Origin: Firm-04 sp045596625
GTDB taxonomy: Bacteria > Bacillota > Clostridia > Oscillospirales > Ruminococcaceae
Direction of reading: 5' to 3'
Length of the DNA: 7,301 bases
Assembly (NCBI GenBank): GCA_045596625.1
Contig: JAZOCU010000037.1
Span: forward strand, 1 to 7,301
In this document: in pieces, positions 1 to 5,287 of the stretch
How positions within the stretch are numbered: position 1 is the stretch's first letter
Layout: each line of letters begins with the position of its first letter
Position numbers and translations under genes: made by a program
The notes under the pieces: generated by a model
Database searches by the model: none
Seen by the model: only the letters and a program-made list of their open reading frames with translations
What the model was told of the DNA's origin: nothing

Positions 1-84
1 ACCACCTCTGAGGCAACAACTACCACCTCCGAGGCAACAACTACCACCTCTGAGGCAACAACTACCACCTCTGAAACAACGCCA
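1..84 (+). repeat. 21-bp in-frame tandem repeat encoding TTSEATT linker
   Basis: Three near-identical 21-bp units (1-21, 22-42, 43-63) differ by one T/C change in the second unit. A fourth, diverged unit follows at 64-84. Each unit encodes TTSEATT. The array starts at the window edge and probably continues upstream. It is a low-complexity linker that can change length by slippage. Confidence 0.85.
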
Positions 85-342
85 ACAACATCATCAACAA
101 CATCTGCCTCCACCACAACAACGACAACAACAACAGAGCCGGAAGCCCTTCTGCTCGGAGATATCAATTGCGATGGCGTCGTGAAAATTGATGATGTTGT
201 GCTGTTATGCCGCTATGTGGCAGAAGATACCGAGATCACTGTAACTTCGCAAGGCATAGCCAATGCCAATTACAATCAAGACAACGCAGTGAATGCCAAT
301 GATGCAACTGCAATCCTGCAGAAGCTAGCCGGTCTGGAATAA
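1..342 (+). CDS. C-terminal part of a dockerin-bearing extracellular protein (5' end outside window)
   Basis: The frame is open from base 1 and ends at TAA 340-342, giving the last 113 residues of a longer protein. Residues 1-47 are a Thr/Ser/Glu/Ala linker of the kind that joins modules in secreted cellulosomal proteins. Residues about 51-113 form a type I dockerin. Its first calcium loop is DINCDGVVKIDD, with Asp/Asn/Asp/Gly/Asp at loop positions 1, 3, 5, 6 and 12, followed by helix VVLLCRYV. The second loop is NYNQDNAVNAND, followed by helix ATAILQKLAGL. The second loop has Asn at position 1 and Asn instead of Gly at position 6, so it is slightly degenerate. Dockerins bind cohesins on scaffoldins, so the protein is probably an extracellular enzyme or binding protein of a cellulosome or amylosome. 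The catalytic or binding module lies upstream and cannot be identified. Confidence 0.9.
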   Translation, partial: TTSEATTTTSEATTTTSEATTTTSETTPTTSSTTSASTTTTTTTTEPEALLLGDINCDGVVKIDDVVLLCRYVAEDTEITVTSQGIANANYNQDNAVNANDATAILQKLAGLE

Positions 343-345
343 ACC

Positions 346-381
346 AAAAAGCAGAGTGCTGATATCAACACTCTGCTTTTT
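346..381 (+). terminator. Strong intrinsic terminator after the dockerin gene, probably bidirectional
   Basis: A perfect 13-bp stem (AAAAAGCAGAGTG at 346-358 with CACTCTGCTTTTT at 369-381) encloses a 10-nt loop. It begins 3 nt after the dockerin stop. Because the stem base is A5/T5, it supplies a U-tract in both directions and can also end the minus-strand nitroreductase transcript that stops at 433. Confidence 0.9.
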
Positions 382-432
382 ATTGTTTCGAAGACACGAC
401 TATGCTATGATCCCGTTCATTACCGACGCACT

Positions 433-1248
433 TCATACGATCCGATAAGAGGCAATGTATTCGACATCCGATTGTGATGTCAGTTTTGGATCATCTTGTG
501 CGAAAATGATATGCAAACCGCATTCTTCCGCAGTTAGCGCGAAATGGCACAATGCGATACCCATATCGATCTTCTGCATATCAAGCTTTGCATCACGTCC
601 AAAGCCCTTGCTGCGTTTCAGATAAAAATGTGCAGCATCCCCTTTTACGATCACTCGCCACGGCTGTTTATTTACCGCTGAAGGGGCTAGGCGAACCATT
701 TCCAACGGCTGCAGCAAACAGCCCGCTTTTTCCTTGGTCAAAGGGGTTTCAAATGCTTCATCAAAGAATAACGATCCAAATGGCAGACGTTCCTCTGCCC
801 TGATCGCTTTTCGCATCATGCTTTCCCGCAAAGACATCTTATTTGCCGGGAATCCAAGCGGACTGGCACAAGGCATTTTTTCATCCTCATCCAGCTGCAT
901 CGCCTGCTCAAAGGCAGAACGGTTCATAGTACCGCCCAGCCAGACAGTACCGATTCCAAGGGACTGCGCATACAACACCAGTACCTCAAAAGAAAACCCG
1001 AACGCTACGTCTGCATTGGGCACACACTTGATTTTTCCGCCAATGTACAGATCTGTACCGCTGACAACAGGACAAGTAAGACCATGCTCCTTTGCGTGCA
1101 GAAATCTGAATTCTACGGGAATATCAAACGGATTGGCTGTCTTATTGAAAAAATCACTCAATTTCGCCTTGTCATGGTCAGTAAGTGCCTGACCGTTAAA
1201 CGTACGGACACTTCTTCTGTTATGAATATGCTCTGTGATCGATTTCAT
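433..1248 (-). CDS. Nitroreductase family protein (TM nitroreductase type, FMN-dependent)
   Basis: A 271-residue soluble flavoprotein, probably an FMN- and NAD(P)H-dependent reductase; the substrate is unknown. Seen: the FMN-phosphate motif NRRSVRTF at residues 10-17, GIGTVWLGGT at about 98-107, a PLGFPA segment at about 130-135, and RLAPSAVNKQPWR at about 186-198, ending in SYRIV. In ordinary nitroreductases the RRSVR and PSxxNxQPW motifs lie together near the N-terminus. Here they are about 170 residues apart, the arrangement I associate with the 'putative TM nitroreductase' family (Pfam PF14512). The start at 1248 is preferred because GGAG lies 6 nt upstream; an in-frame ATG at 1260 has no Shine-Dalgarno site. 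It lies 63 nt downstream of the flavodoxin gene on the same strand with no promoter between, so the two are probably co-transcribed and may share flavin or redox partners. Confidence 0.87.
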   Translation of the reverse strand: MKSITEHIHNRRSVRTFNGQALTDHDKAKLSDFFNKTANPFDIPVEFRFLHAKEHGLTCPVVSGTDLYIGGKIKCVPNADVAFGFSFEVLVLYAQSLGIGTVWLGGTMNRSAFEQAMQLDEDEKMPCASPLGFPANKMSLRESMMRKAIRAEERLPFGSLFFDEAFETPLTKEKAGCLLQPLEMVRLAPSAVNKQPWRVIVKGDAAHFYLKRSKGFGRDAKLDMQKIDMGIALCHFALTAEECGLHIIFAQDDPKLTSQSDVEYIASYRIV

Positions 1249-1311
1249 AGGATACTCCATTCTGATATTGATCCGGACTTTTTCTCTGCGCTGAAACTTC
1301 CCAACATAAAT

Positions 1312-1803
1312 TTATTTGCTTGATTCTGCGGAAAGTGAATCTGCCCAACTTTTCAGTTCCTCTTGGCTGACAGATATCTGAAAAAGCCTTGCATCTATGA
1401 TCTCTCCATTGCCATTTAAGCAAGGCTTCATTTTTTCGGCGGTCTTTCCCATGCCACTGCCGCCGGAAGTCGCAAACAAGCCGATCCTCTTACCGGTAAA
1501 ATCATGGCTCTTCACAAAGGTGTTCACGATATTCGGAGCACAGTAGTACCATATGGGAAAACCGATGAGAATCAGATCATAATCCGACAGATTCTGTATT
1601 GCACCCTCAAACGGCACATCTTTTTTGCCAAATTTTTCTTTGTTGCATCTCGCCAACGGATTCATCCATTGGAGATCTGCCGCGGTATAGGGCTGCTGCG
1701 GCTTGATTTCAAACAGATCCGCACCGATAGCATCGGCAAGCTGTTGTGCAACCTTTGCCGTAGTTCCCTCTGCGGAAAAATAAGCGACTAAAATATTACG
1801 CAT
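1312..1803 (-). CDS. Flavodoxin (short-chain, Flavodoxin_4 type)
   Basis: A 163-residue cytosolic FMN-binding electron carrier. The protein begins MRNILVAYFSAEGTTAKVA, a first beta strand followed by the FMN-phosphate loop SAEGTT (residues 10-15). DYDLILIGFPIWYYCAPNIV carries the aromatic region that normally stacks on the flavin, and GLFATSGGSGMGKT is the second flavin loop. The length fits single-domain flavodoxins. AGGAG lies 9 nt before the ATG at 1803 and only 3 nt before an in-frame ATG at 1809, so 1803 is the likelier start; the alternative adds two residues (MK). It is the first gene after the promoter at 1893-1921 and is followed by the nitroreductase gene. It may donate electrons to that enzyme, but its partner is inference. 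Confidence 0.9.
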   Translation of the reverse strand: MRNILVAYFSAEGTTAKVAQQLADAIGADLFEIKPQQPYTAADLQWMNPLARCNKEKFGKKDVPFEGAIQNLSDYDLILIGFPIWYYCAPNIVNTFVKSHDFTGKRIGLFATSGGSGMGKTAEKMKPCLNGNGEIIDARLFQISVSQEELKSWADSLSAESSK

Positions 1804-1892
1804 CTTCATTTTCTCCTATCTCTTAACGAGCGACGGCGCTGCAGAAGCATGGCGAAATACCTGGCCATCCATCTGCTGCCGATTTCTTTCCT

Positions 1893-1921
1893 ATTATATC
1901 ATAAGTTCCCCCAAAATGCAA
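1893..1921 (-). promoter_or_regulatory. Sigma-A promoter for the flavodoxin-nitroreductase operon
   Basis: On the minus strand, -35 TTGCAT (1916-1921) and a perfect -10 TATAAT (1893-1898) are 17 bp apart. This predicts a leader of roughly 80 nt before the flavodoxin start. I see no clear operator around it. Confidence 0.75.
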
Positions 1922-1950
1922 CGATAAATAGCACCGAAGTTCGAGCAATC

Positions 1951-1992
1951 AAAAACAGACAGGTTAGCATAAGCATTCCTGTCTGTTTTTTT
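1951..1992 (-). terminator. Intrinsic terminator of the permease-thioredoxin-arsC block
   Basis: A 13-bp perfect stem (AAAAACAGACAGG at 1951-1963, CCTGTCTGTTTTT at 1978-1990) encloses a 14-nt loop. Read on the minus strand it gives a U-run after CCTGTC and lies about 70 nt past the arsC stop. The T7 run on the plus strand makes it bidirectional in form, but no plus-strand gene ends here. Confidence 0.85.
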
Positions 1993-2010
1993 GCGCTTTG
2001 CTGCAGATAT

Positions 2011-2064
2011 CTAACATTGACCCGATACTTTGGATCGCTGATCCTTCTTCATTTTCGTATTCAT
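2011..2064 (-). other. 17-codon micro-ORF overlapping the arsC stop (ATGA); doubtful
   Basis: The arsC stop TGA lies in an ATGA overlap with a 17-codon frame, MNTKMKKDQRSKVSGQC, ending at TAG 2011-2013 before the terminator. The peptide is Lys-rich. There is no Shine-Dalgarno site of its own, so it could only be translated by coupling. Chance is the simplest explanation. Confidence 0.12.
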
Positions 2065-2459
2065 TGTAATTTCGACTTCAATGCAAGGATCTTTTCTTCA
2101 ATAGCATTGATCACTTCCAGAAAAACCGCATCCGTTTCTCCGGTCGGATCCGGAAGTGCCCAATTCTCATCAAAGGCTCTGCCGATATACGGGCATCCCA
2201 CATCGCAGCCCATTGAAACAGCAATATCAGGCATCGGGATCTCATCGATGGTTTTACTGTACTGTGTAAGCTCCATATCGATTCCATATCTCTGCTTGAT
2301 CAATCTGACCGCATCCTGATTGATCTGCGGCTTCGTTTCCGTACCTGCAGAGTAGCTTTCAAAAACATCCGCTGCAAGATGTTTTCCGAGTGCTTCGGCG
2401 ATCTGACTGCGGCAGGAATTATGCACACACAGAAAAGCTATCTTTCTCGTATTACTCAC
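2061..2459 (-). CDS. arsC: Arsenate reductase, thioredoxin-linked low-molecular-weight phosphatase type
   Basis: A 132-residue cytosolic enzyme that reduces arsenate to arsenite. Seen: the CX5R phosphate-binding loop CVHNSCRS, with catalytic Cys11 and Arg17; a SAGT strand at 37-40; the redox relay pair Cys85 and Cys89 in MGCDVGCP; and the DPTG motif with general-acid Asp104. The relay spacing is CX3C, unlike the longer spacing of the staphylococcal plasmid enzyme but similar to other ArsC subgroups. The start is GTG at 2457-2459, inside the end of the upstream gene (8-nt overlap). GGAGG lies 6 nt before it, so translation is probably coupled. The upstream CxxC protein is a natural candidate reductant. 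Low-molecular-weight tyrosine phosphatases share the fold, but the paired relay cysteines and ars context favour arsenate reductase. Confidence 0.92.
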   Translation of the reverse strand: MSNTRKIAFLCVHNSCRSQIAEALGKHLAADVFESYSAGTETKPQINQDAVRLIKQRYGIDMELTQYSKTIDEIPMPDIAVSMGCDVGCPYIGRAFDENWALPDPTGETDAVFLEVINAIEEKILALKSKLQ

Positions 2460-2850
2460 CCACTTCCTCCAGCAGCCTCACTACATCGGCAGTTTTCAAG
2501 ACTTTGCCCATCGAAACAACCTTTTCATTCACAACGATGGCAGGCATACGCATGACACCGTAAGCCACTATCTTTTCCATATCGGTAATATATTCCACTG
2601 CAATGGGAAGTCCCATTTCAGCGGCTGCTTTCTTTGCATATTCATACTGCGCATGACAGGACTTGCAGCCCGCCCCCAGCACCTTGATGCAGCAGATCCC
2701 ATCAACCGTTTCACCGCAGCAGGTATTTCCTGCATCGGCGCTGTTGCTGCAACAGGCATCAGATGTCTTTTCTGCTTCCAATGCGCCGCAACAACAGCAG
2801 GATTTTTTCGATTGTTCTTCCTTTTTCTTGCCAAAACCAAATAATGCCAT
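2452..2850 (-). CDS. Cys-rich thioredoxin-like protein (redox-active disulfide protein 2 type)
   Basis: A 132-residue protein of two parts. Residues 1-55 are a charged and cysteine-laden extension with a CCCC run (18-21) and CC pairs at 33-34, 44-45 and 53-54. Residues about 54-132 are a compact thioredoxin fold of the thioredoxin_3 / TIGR00412 type: IKVLGAGCKSCHAQYEYAKK with CxxC at 62-65, then RMPAIVVN with the cis-Pro near 103. No signal peptide is seen, and MALFGFGKKKEE looks cytosolic. The start at 2850 follows AGGAGG at 9 nt; a longer in-frame version reaching 2895 would run into the permease gene and lacks a comparable site. It lies 19 nt after the permease gene and overlaps arsC by 8 nt. 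The extension could bind arsenite or a soft metal and hand it to the permease, or the CxxC could recycle ArsC; both are inference. Confidence 0.88.
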   Translation of the reverse strand: MALFGFGKKKEEQSKKSCCCCGALEAEKTSDACCSNSADAGNTCCGETVDGICCIKVLGAGCKSCHAQYEYAKKAAAEMGLPIAVEYITDMEKIVAYGVMRMPAIVVNEKVVSMGKVLKTADVVRLLEEVGE

Positions 2851-2869
2851 AACAATTTCCCTCCTGAAT

Positions 2870-3883
2870 TTATAGAATAAATCCTTGCATTGCATTAAAG
2901 AAATACCCTACAAGAATCATTCCGACAGTACAAATCATAACAAAAATACCGAGCAATTTCGGCTTGATCGCCTTTCTGAGCATAATCATCGACGGCAATG
3001 AAAGTGTTGTCACGCCCATCATAAATGCAAGCACAACGCCCAGCAAGGCGCCTTTCGACAGCAAAGCTTCCGCAATCGGAATCATACCGAAAATATCGGC
3101 ATACATCGGCACACCTGCAATTACTGCAAGAATTACACCAAACGGATTACGATCTCCCAGAACCTTGATAATAAATGATTCGGGGATCCAGTTGTGGATC
3201 ACAGCACCAATGCCGACACCGATCAGAACATATGGGAATACTTTTTTGGCAGTATCCAAGACCTGTTGTGCGGCATATTTTGCGCGGTCTTTGAAACGCA
3301 GCGTCTCTTGCTGTGTTTCCATGGCTTTGGCGTTTCTGATAAACGCCTCCACCTGATCTTCAAGATGCAGCTTTTCTATCAATGTACCGCCTATAACTGC
3401 AATAACCAGCCCCACAAAAACATAAATCACAGCAACCTTCCAACCGAAAATACTCATCAACAGCACAAGAGAACCGAGATCCACCATCGGCGAAGAAATC
3501 AAAAATGAGAATGTTACGCCCAAAGGCAGTCCCGCACTTGTAAATCCCATAAACAGTGGGATCGACGAGCAGGAACAGAATGGTGTTACCGTACCAAGCA
3601 ATGCTGCAATACAGTTCGCGCCGATACCATGGAATCTTCCGAGGATCTTCTTGGTGCGTTCCGGCGGAAAATAACTCTGAATATACGAGATCATGAAAAT
3701 CAGAATACAAAGCAACACCATGATCTTTATGATATCATAAAGAAAAAACTGCACGCTTCCCCCAATTATTTCGCTTGTATCCAAACCAAGCGAGTTCAGA
3801 ATCATGCCGATCAGCCGATTGCACCACGCCATACCGAGAAGTTCGTTCTGAAAAAAATCCCAGCCTGCTTTGAGTGCTTCCAT
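2870..3883 (-). CDS. ArsP/DUF318-family permease (metalloid or metal efflux)
   Basis: A 337-residue integral membrane protein with about eight hydrophobic segments in two halves. The first half carries the family hallmark TPFCSCSS at 100-107 (Cys103, Cys105), followed by IPLFMGFTSAGLPLGVTFSF and SSPMVDLG. The second half carries GVPMYADIFGMIPIAEALL and a TTLSLPSMIMLRK block. A charged cytosolic loop (about 170-210) separates them. Families with this motif (PF03773) include ArsP, an exporter of trivalent organoarsenicals, and SO_0444-type metal efflux permeases; the substrate here is not fixed by sequence. The start at 3883 is chosen because AGGGG precedes it by 7 nt, and an upstream in-frame ATG at 3916 lies within the promoter spacer. 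It is the first gene of the permease-thioredoxin-arsC block and lies just downstream of a palindromic operator. Confidence 0.9.
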   Translation of the reverse strand: MEALKAGWDFFQNELLGMAWCNRLIGMILNSLGLDTSEIIGGSVQFFLYDIIKIMVLLCILIFMISYIQSYFPPERTKKILGRFHGIGANCIAALLGTVTPFCSCSSIPLFMGFTSAGLPLGVTFSFLISSPMVDLGSLVLLMSIFGWKVAVIYVFVGLVIAVIGGTLIEKLHLEDQVEAFIRNAKAMETQQETLRFKDRAKYAAQQVLDTAKKVFPYVLIGVGIGAVIHNWIPESFIIKVLGDRNPFGVILAVIAGVPMYADIFGMIPIAEALLSKGALLGVVLAFMMGVTTLSLPSMIMLRKAIKPKLLGIFVMICTVGMILVGYFFNAMQGFIL

Positions 3884-3901
3884 AGGATATCCCCTCTCTA
3901 C

Positions 3902-3929
3902 ATTATATTCAAACATTGAAATGTATCAA
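3902..3929 (-). promoter_or_regulatory. Promoter of the permease-thioredoxin-arsC block
   Basis: On the minus strand, -35 TTGATA (3924-3929) and -10 TATAAT (3902-3907) are 16 bp apart. A start about 7 nt downstream of the -10 would fall near 3895, leaving a leader of only about 12 nt that contains little more than the AGGGG ribosome site of the permease gene. Confidence 0.75.
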
Positions 3930-3934
3930 TGTTT
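3911..3934 (-). promoter_or_regulatory. Palindromic operator, probable ArsR binding site
   Basis: A perfect 9-bp inverted repeat, AAACATTGA and TCAATGTTT, is separated by 6 bp. It covers the -35 and most of the spacer of the permease promoter, so bound repressor would block RNA polymerase. The TTGA-N6-TCAA core and AT-rich arms resemble sites of ArsR/SmtB repressors, and an arsR gene lies 0.5 kb upstream. The assignment to that ArsR is inference. Confidence 0.7.
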
Positions 3935-3944
3935 TGCGTTTTTT

Positions 3945-3975
3945 AGCAGCCGTGCTTTCACACGGCTGTTTTATT
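3945..3975. terminator. Hairpin between the C_GCAxxG gene and the permease promoter; orientation unclear
   Basis: CAGCCGTG (3947-3954) and CACGGCTG (3961-3968) form an 8-bp GC-rich stem with a 6-nt loop, right after the stop of the minus-strand C_GCAxxG gene. A U-tract (TTTTATT) follows only on the plus strand; on the minus strand the hairpin is followed by CTAAAAAA. It may be a 3'-end stabiliser or weak terminator for the arsR block, or a block to antisense transcription. Confidence 0.45.
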
Positions 3976-4417
3976 CATAATCGGCAAGGATGCCTTCCAG
4001 CACCTCGACTGCACTTTGAATCATTTTGGGGCAGATATCTCCAAACAGATTTTTCTCCTTGATATAAACCATTTCTTCAGGGTTTGTCAGGTCATAGCCA
4101 AGCAAATCACGACAGACAATAGAACCGTTGCGTTCCTTGAAACGCTTCGTATATTCAACAGCAATCTCATATGCACGAGATTTCTGTTCGTGATCTGATG
4201 CGATACAATGGCCATATTTCAAGCCTAACACAAGCAATGCGCCCGATACCGCACCGCACATTTCCCCGTTTCTTGCTCCGCCGCCGAACTGGGTTCCAAG
4301 CATCAATGCAAGCGTTTCGTCAAGTCCGAAATCGGAAGCAAATGCAGTCAATACTGCCTGTGAGCAGTTGAAGCCATTGGCAAACAGTTCCAAGGCCTTT
4401 TCTGATTTTGTCATCAT
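3971..4417 (-). CDS. C_GCAxxG_C_C family protein (putative redox or metal-binding)
   Basis: A 148-residue protein with the hallmark of the C_GCAxxG_C_C family (TIGR01909 / PF09719). The core motif is MCGAVSG (Cys54), flanked by conserved cysteines at 18 (FNCSQAV), 71 (GHC), 102 (VCRDLLG) and 129 (ICPK). A Gly-rich GTQFGGGARNGE segment precedes the core. No signal peptide or membrane helix is seen. The biochemical role of the family is unsettled; the conserved cysteines suggest redox or metal chemistry. The ATG at 4417 overlaps the arsR stop as ATGA, with GAGG 4 nt upstream; a second ATG follows at 4414. The overlap indicates translational coupling to arsR, so it is probably expressed with the arsenic response. 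It is followed by the hairpin at 3945-3975 and then by the separately promoted permease block. Confidence 0.88.
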   Translation of the reverse strand: MMTKSEKALELFANGFNCSQAVLTAFASDFGLDETLALMLGTQFGGGARNGEMCGAVSGALLVLGLKYGHCIASDHEQKSRAYEIAVEYTKRFKERNGSIVCRDLLGYDLTNPEEMVYIKEKNLFGDICPKMIQSAVEVLEGILADYE

Positions 4418-4707
4418 AATTCCTCTTTTCCGTTACGTTTCAGAAAATCAAGATATTCCTGCGCGTTTTCCAAGCCTTCCGCTGAAATGGAATAGTGCAT
4501 CCATTTGCCTTCTTTGCGTCCTTGAACGATTCCGCTGTCAAGAAGTGTTTTCATATGGTGGGAAAGCGTGGGCTGTGTGATGTTCATTTCCTCCAACAGC
4601 TTGCAGGCACATTTTTCGCCATCCGATAAAAGCCGCAGAATCTGAATGCGGTTTTCATCGCAGAAAGCTTTGAATATCACGGCTGTCTTTTGAGCATTGA
4701 ATTCCAT
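4414..4707 (-). CDS. arsR: ArsR/SmtB-family metalloid-responsive repressor
   Basis: A 97-residue winged-helix DNA-binding protein. Seen: an N-terminal helix with FCDENRIQILRLLSDG, then EKCACKLL with the Cys33-x-Cys35 pair at the metal-binding helix where classical ArsR has ELCVCDL, recognition helix ITQPTLSHHMKTLLDSGIV at about 43-61, and a wing RKEGKWMHYSI. Cys16 is a possible third ligand. Such repressors leave DNA when arsenite or antimonite binds. The ATG at 4707 has GAGG 6 nt upstream; an in-frame GTG at 4719 is a weaker alternative. It lies 72 nt downstream of the small membrane gene, probably in the same transcript, and its stop overlaps the next gene. Candidate targets are the operator at 3911-3934 and the repeat at 5079-5094. 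Confidence 0.93.
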   Translation of the reverse strand: MEFNAQKTAVIFKAFCDENRIQILRLLSDGEKCACKLLEEMNITQPTLSHHMKTLLDSGIVQGRKEGKWMHYSISAEGLENAQEYLDFLKRNGKEEL

Positions 4708-4779
4708 ACCACACCTCACCTTACTATGAATGTTGATCCTTGATCGGCTATTCCGATTACCGCAAAGATGCAGAGCAAT

Positions 4780-5046
4780 TTATCTTGTAAATTTCAGTAT
4801 TGATACAATACAAATAAAAACAGCTGCCAGTAAAGAAAAACATGAAGTCACTTTACTATTCTTCCAGTTTTCGATCGATTGTATGAACATCGGTACTGCA
4901 AGTAATGGTATACATACGTTATCTGCATTTTCCAAAACTCCTGTCAAGTGCAAAATAGCCAACACTACAATGCACATTGAAACCATGATTCCAATAACGC
5001 TCAAAACTTTCATTAATACAGTTTTTTCTTTCCACATTTCTCCCAT
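4780..5046 (-). CDS. Small three-helix membrane protein, function unknown
   Basis: An 88-residue protein with hydrophobic segments at about 10-35, 43-57 and 68-84, separated by short polar loops, including SIENWKNSKVTS. The topology and size recall small DUF3953-type membrane proteins, but I do not recognise it with certainty. Its start is supported by an AAGGAAGGAA ribosome site just upstream of the ATG at 5046. It is the first gene behind the near-consensus promoter at 5092-5120 and lies 72 nt ahead of arsR with no terminator between, so it is probably part of the arsR transcript. A role in metalloid handling is guilt by association only. Cysteines at 25, 45, 69 and 79 are in or near the hydrophobic segments. 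Confidence 0.72.
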   Translation of the reverse strand: MGEMWKEKTVLMKVLSVIGIMVSMCIVVLAILHLTGVLENADNVCIPLLAVPMFIQSIENWKNSKVTSCFSLLAAVFICIVSILKFTR

Positions 5047-5078
5047 TTGTTCCTTCCTTACTATAGCAAATCACCATG

Positions 5079-5094
5079 AATCATCAGAATGATT
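5079..5094 (-). promoter_or_regulatory. Inverted repeat over the -10 of the arsR-block promoter; candidate operator
   Basis: AATCAT-N4-ATGATT is a perfect 6+6 bp repeat that overlaps the last bases of the -10 box (5092-5097) and the predicted transcription start. The position suits a repressor. Its sequence differs from the 9+9 repeat at 3911-3934, so binding by the same ArsR is uncertain. Confidence 0.45.
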
Positions 5095-5120
5095 ATAACA
5101 CAATCAAATTAAGTTGTCAA
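5092..5120 (-). promoter_or_regulatory. Consensus sigma-A promoter for the small membrane gene-arsR block
   Basis: On the minus strand, -35 TTGACA (5115-5120) and -10 TATAAT (5092-5097), both perfect, are separated by 17 bp. It lies about 46 nt upstream of the ATG at 5046. Such a strong promoter next to a repressor gene usually needs an operator, and an inverted repeat overlaps it. Confidence 0.88.
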
Positions 5121-5287
5121 CGGCATCAAAAGGGCTTTGATACACCGATAAACACTGTGATATCGCTGTGCCTCAATACAGCAACAAAAATTCCGATTTT
5201 CAGAAGATATCAAAATGACGTGCAGCTTTTTATCAGTATAGTATGTCATTCTAAGGCAATACTACTATCGAAAAGGAGGATGATTCT
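5121..5287 (+). other. Upstream region of the catalase gene; no clear promoter
   Basis: This stretch separates the divergent arsR block and catalase gene. It contains an inverted repeat ATCAAA-N5-TTTGAT at 5125-5141 and a TATAGT at 5237-5242 without a good -35. No clean sigma-A promoter is visible. A sporulation-sigma promoter is possible given the CotJC family, but I cannot assign one. AGGAGG at about 5274-5279 is the ribosome site of the catalase gene. Confidence 0.4.

Noticed and set aside
1..84. Short regularly repeated units that could suggest a CRISPR array
   Set aside because: The units are contiguous, without spacers, and translate in frame to a TTSEATT linker of a dockerin protein.
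1849..2319. Plus-strand open frame of 156 codons
   Set aside because: It crosses the flavodoxin promoter and the ars terminator and is antisense to arsC, which has clear catalytic motifs. No ribosome site supports it.
3884..3916. Upstream in-frame ATG extending the permease by 11 residues
   Set aside because: It lies inside the promoter spacer, upstream of the -10, and has no ribosome site; the ATG at 3883 has AGGGG at 7 nt.
4730..4760. TTGATCC/TTGATCG direct repeat and a 5-bp hairpin ahead of arsR
   Set aside because: Too short and with no T-tract or promoter context to call a terminator or operator.
5125..5141. Inverted repeat ATCAAA-N5-TTTGAT upstream of the catalase gene
   Set aside because: It is short, lies about 150 nt from the gene and is not tied to a visible promoter, so I do not call it an operator.
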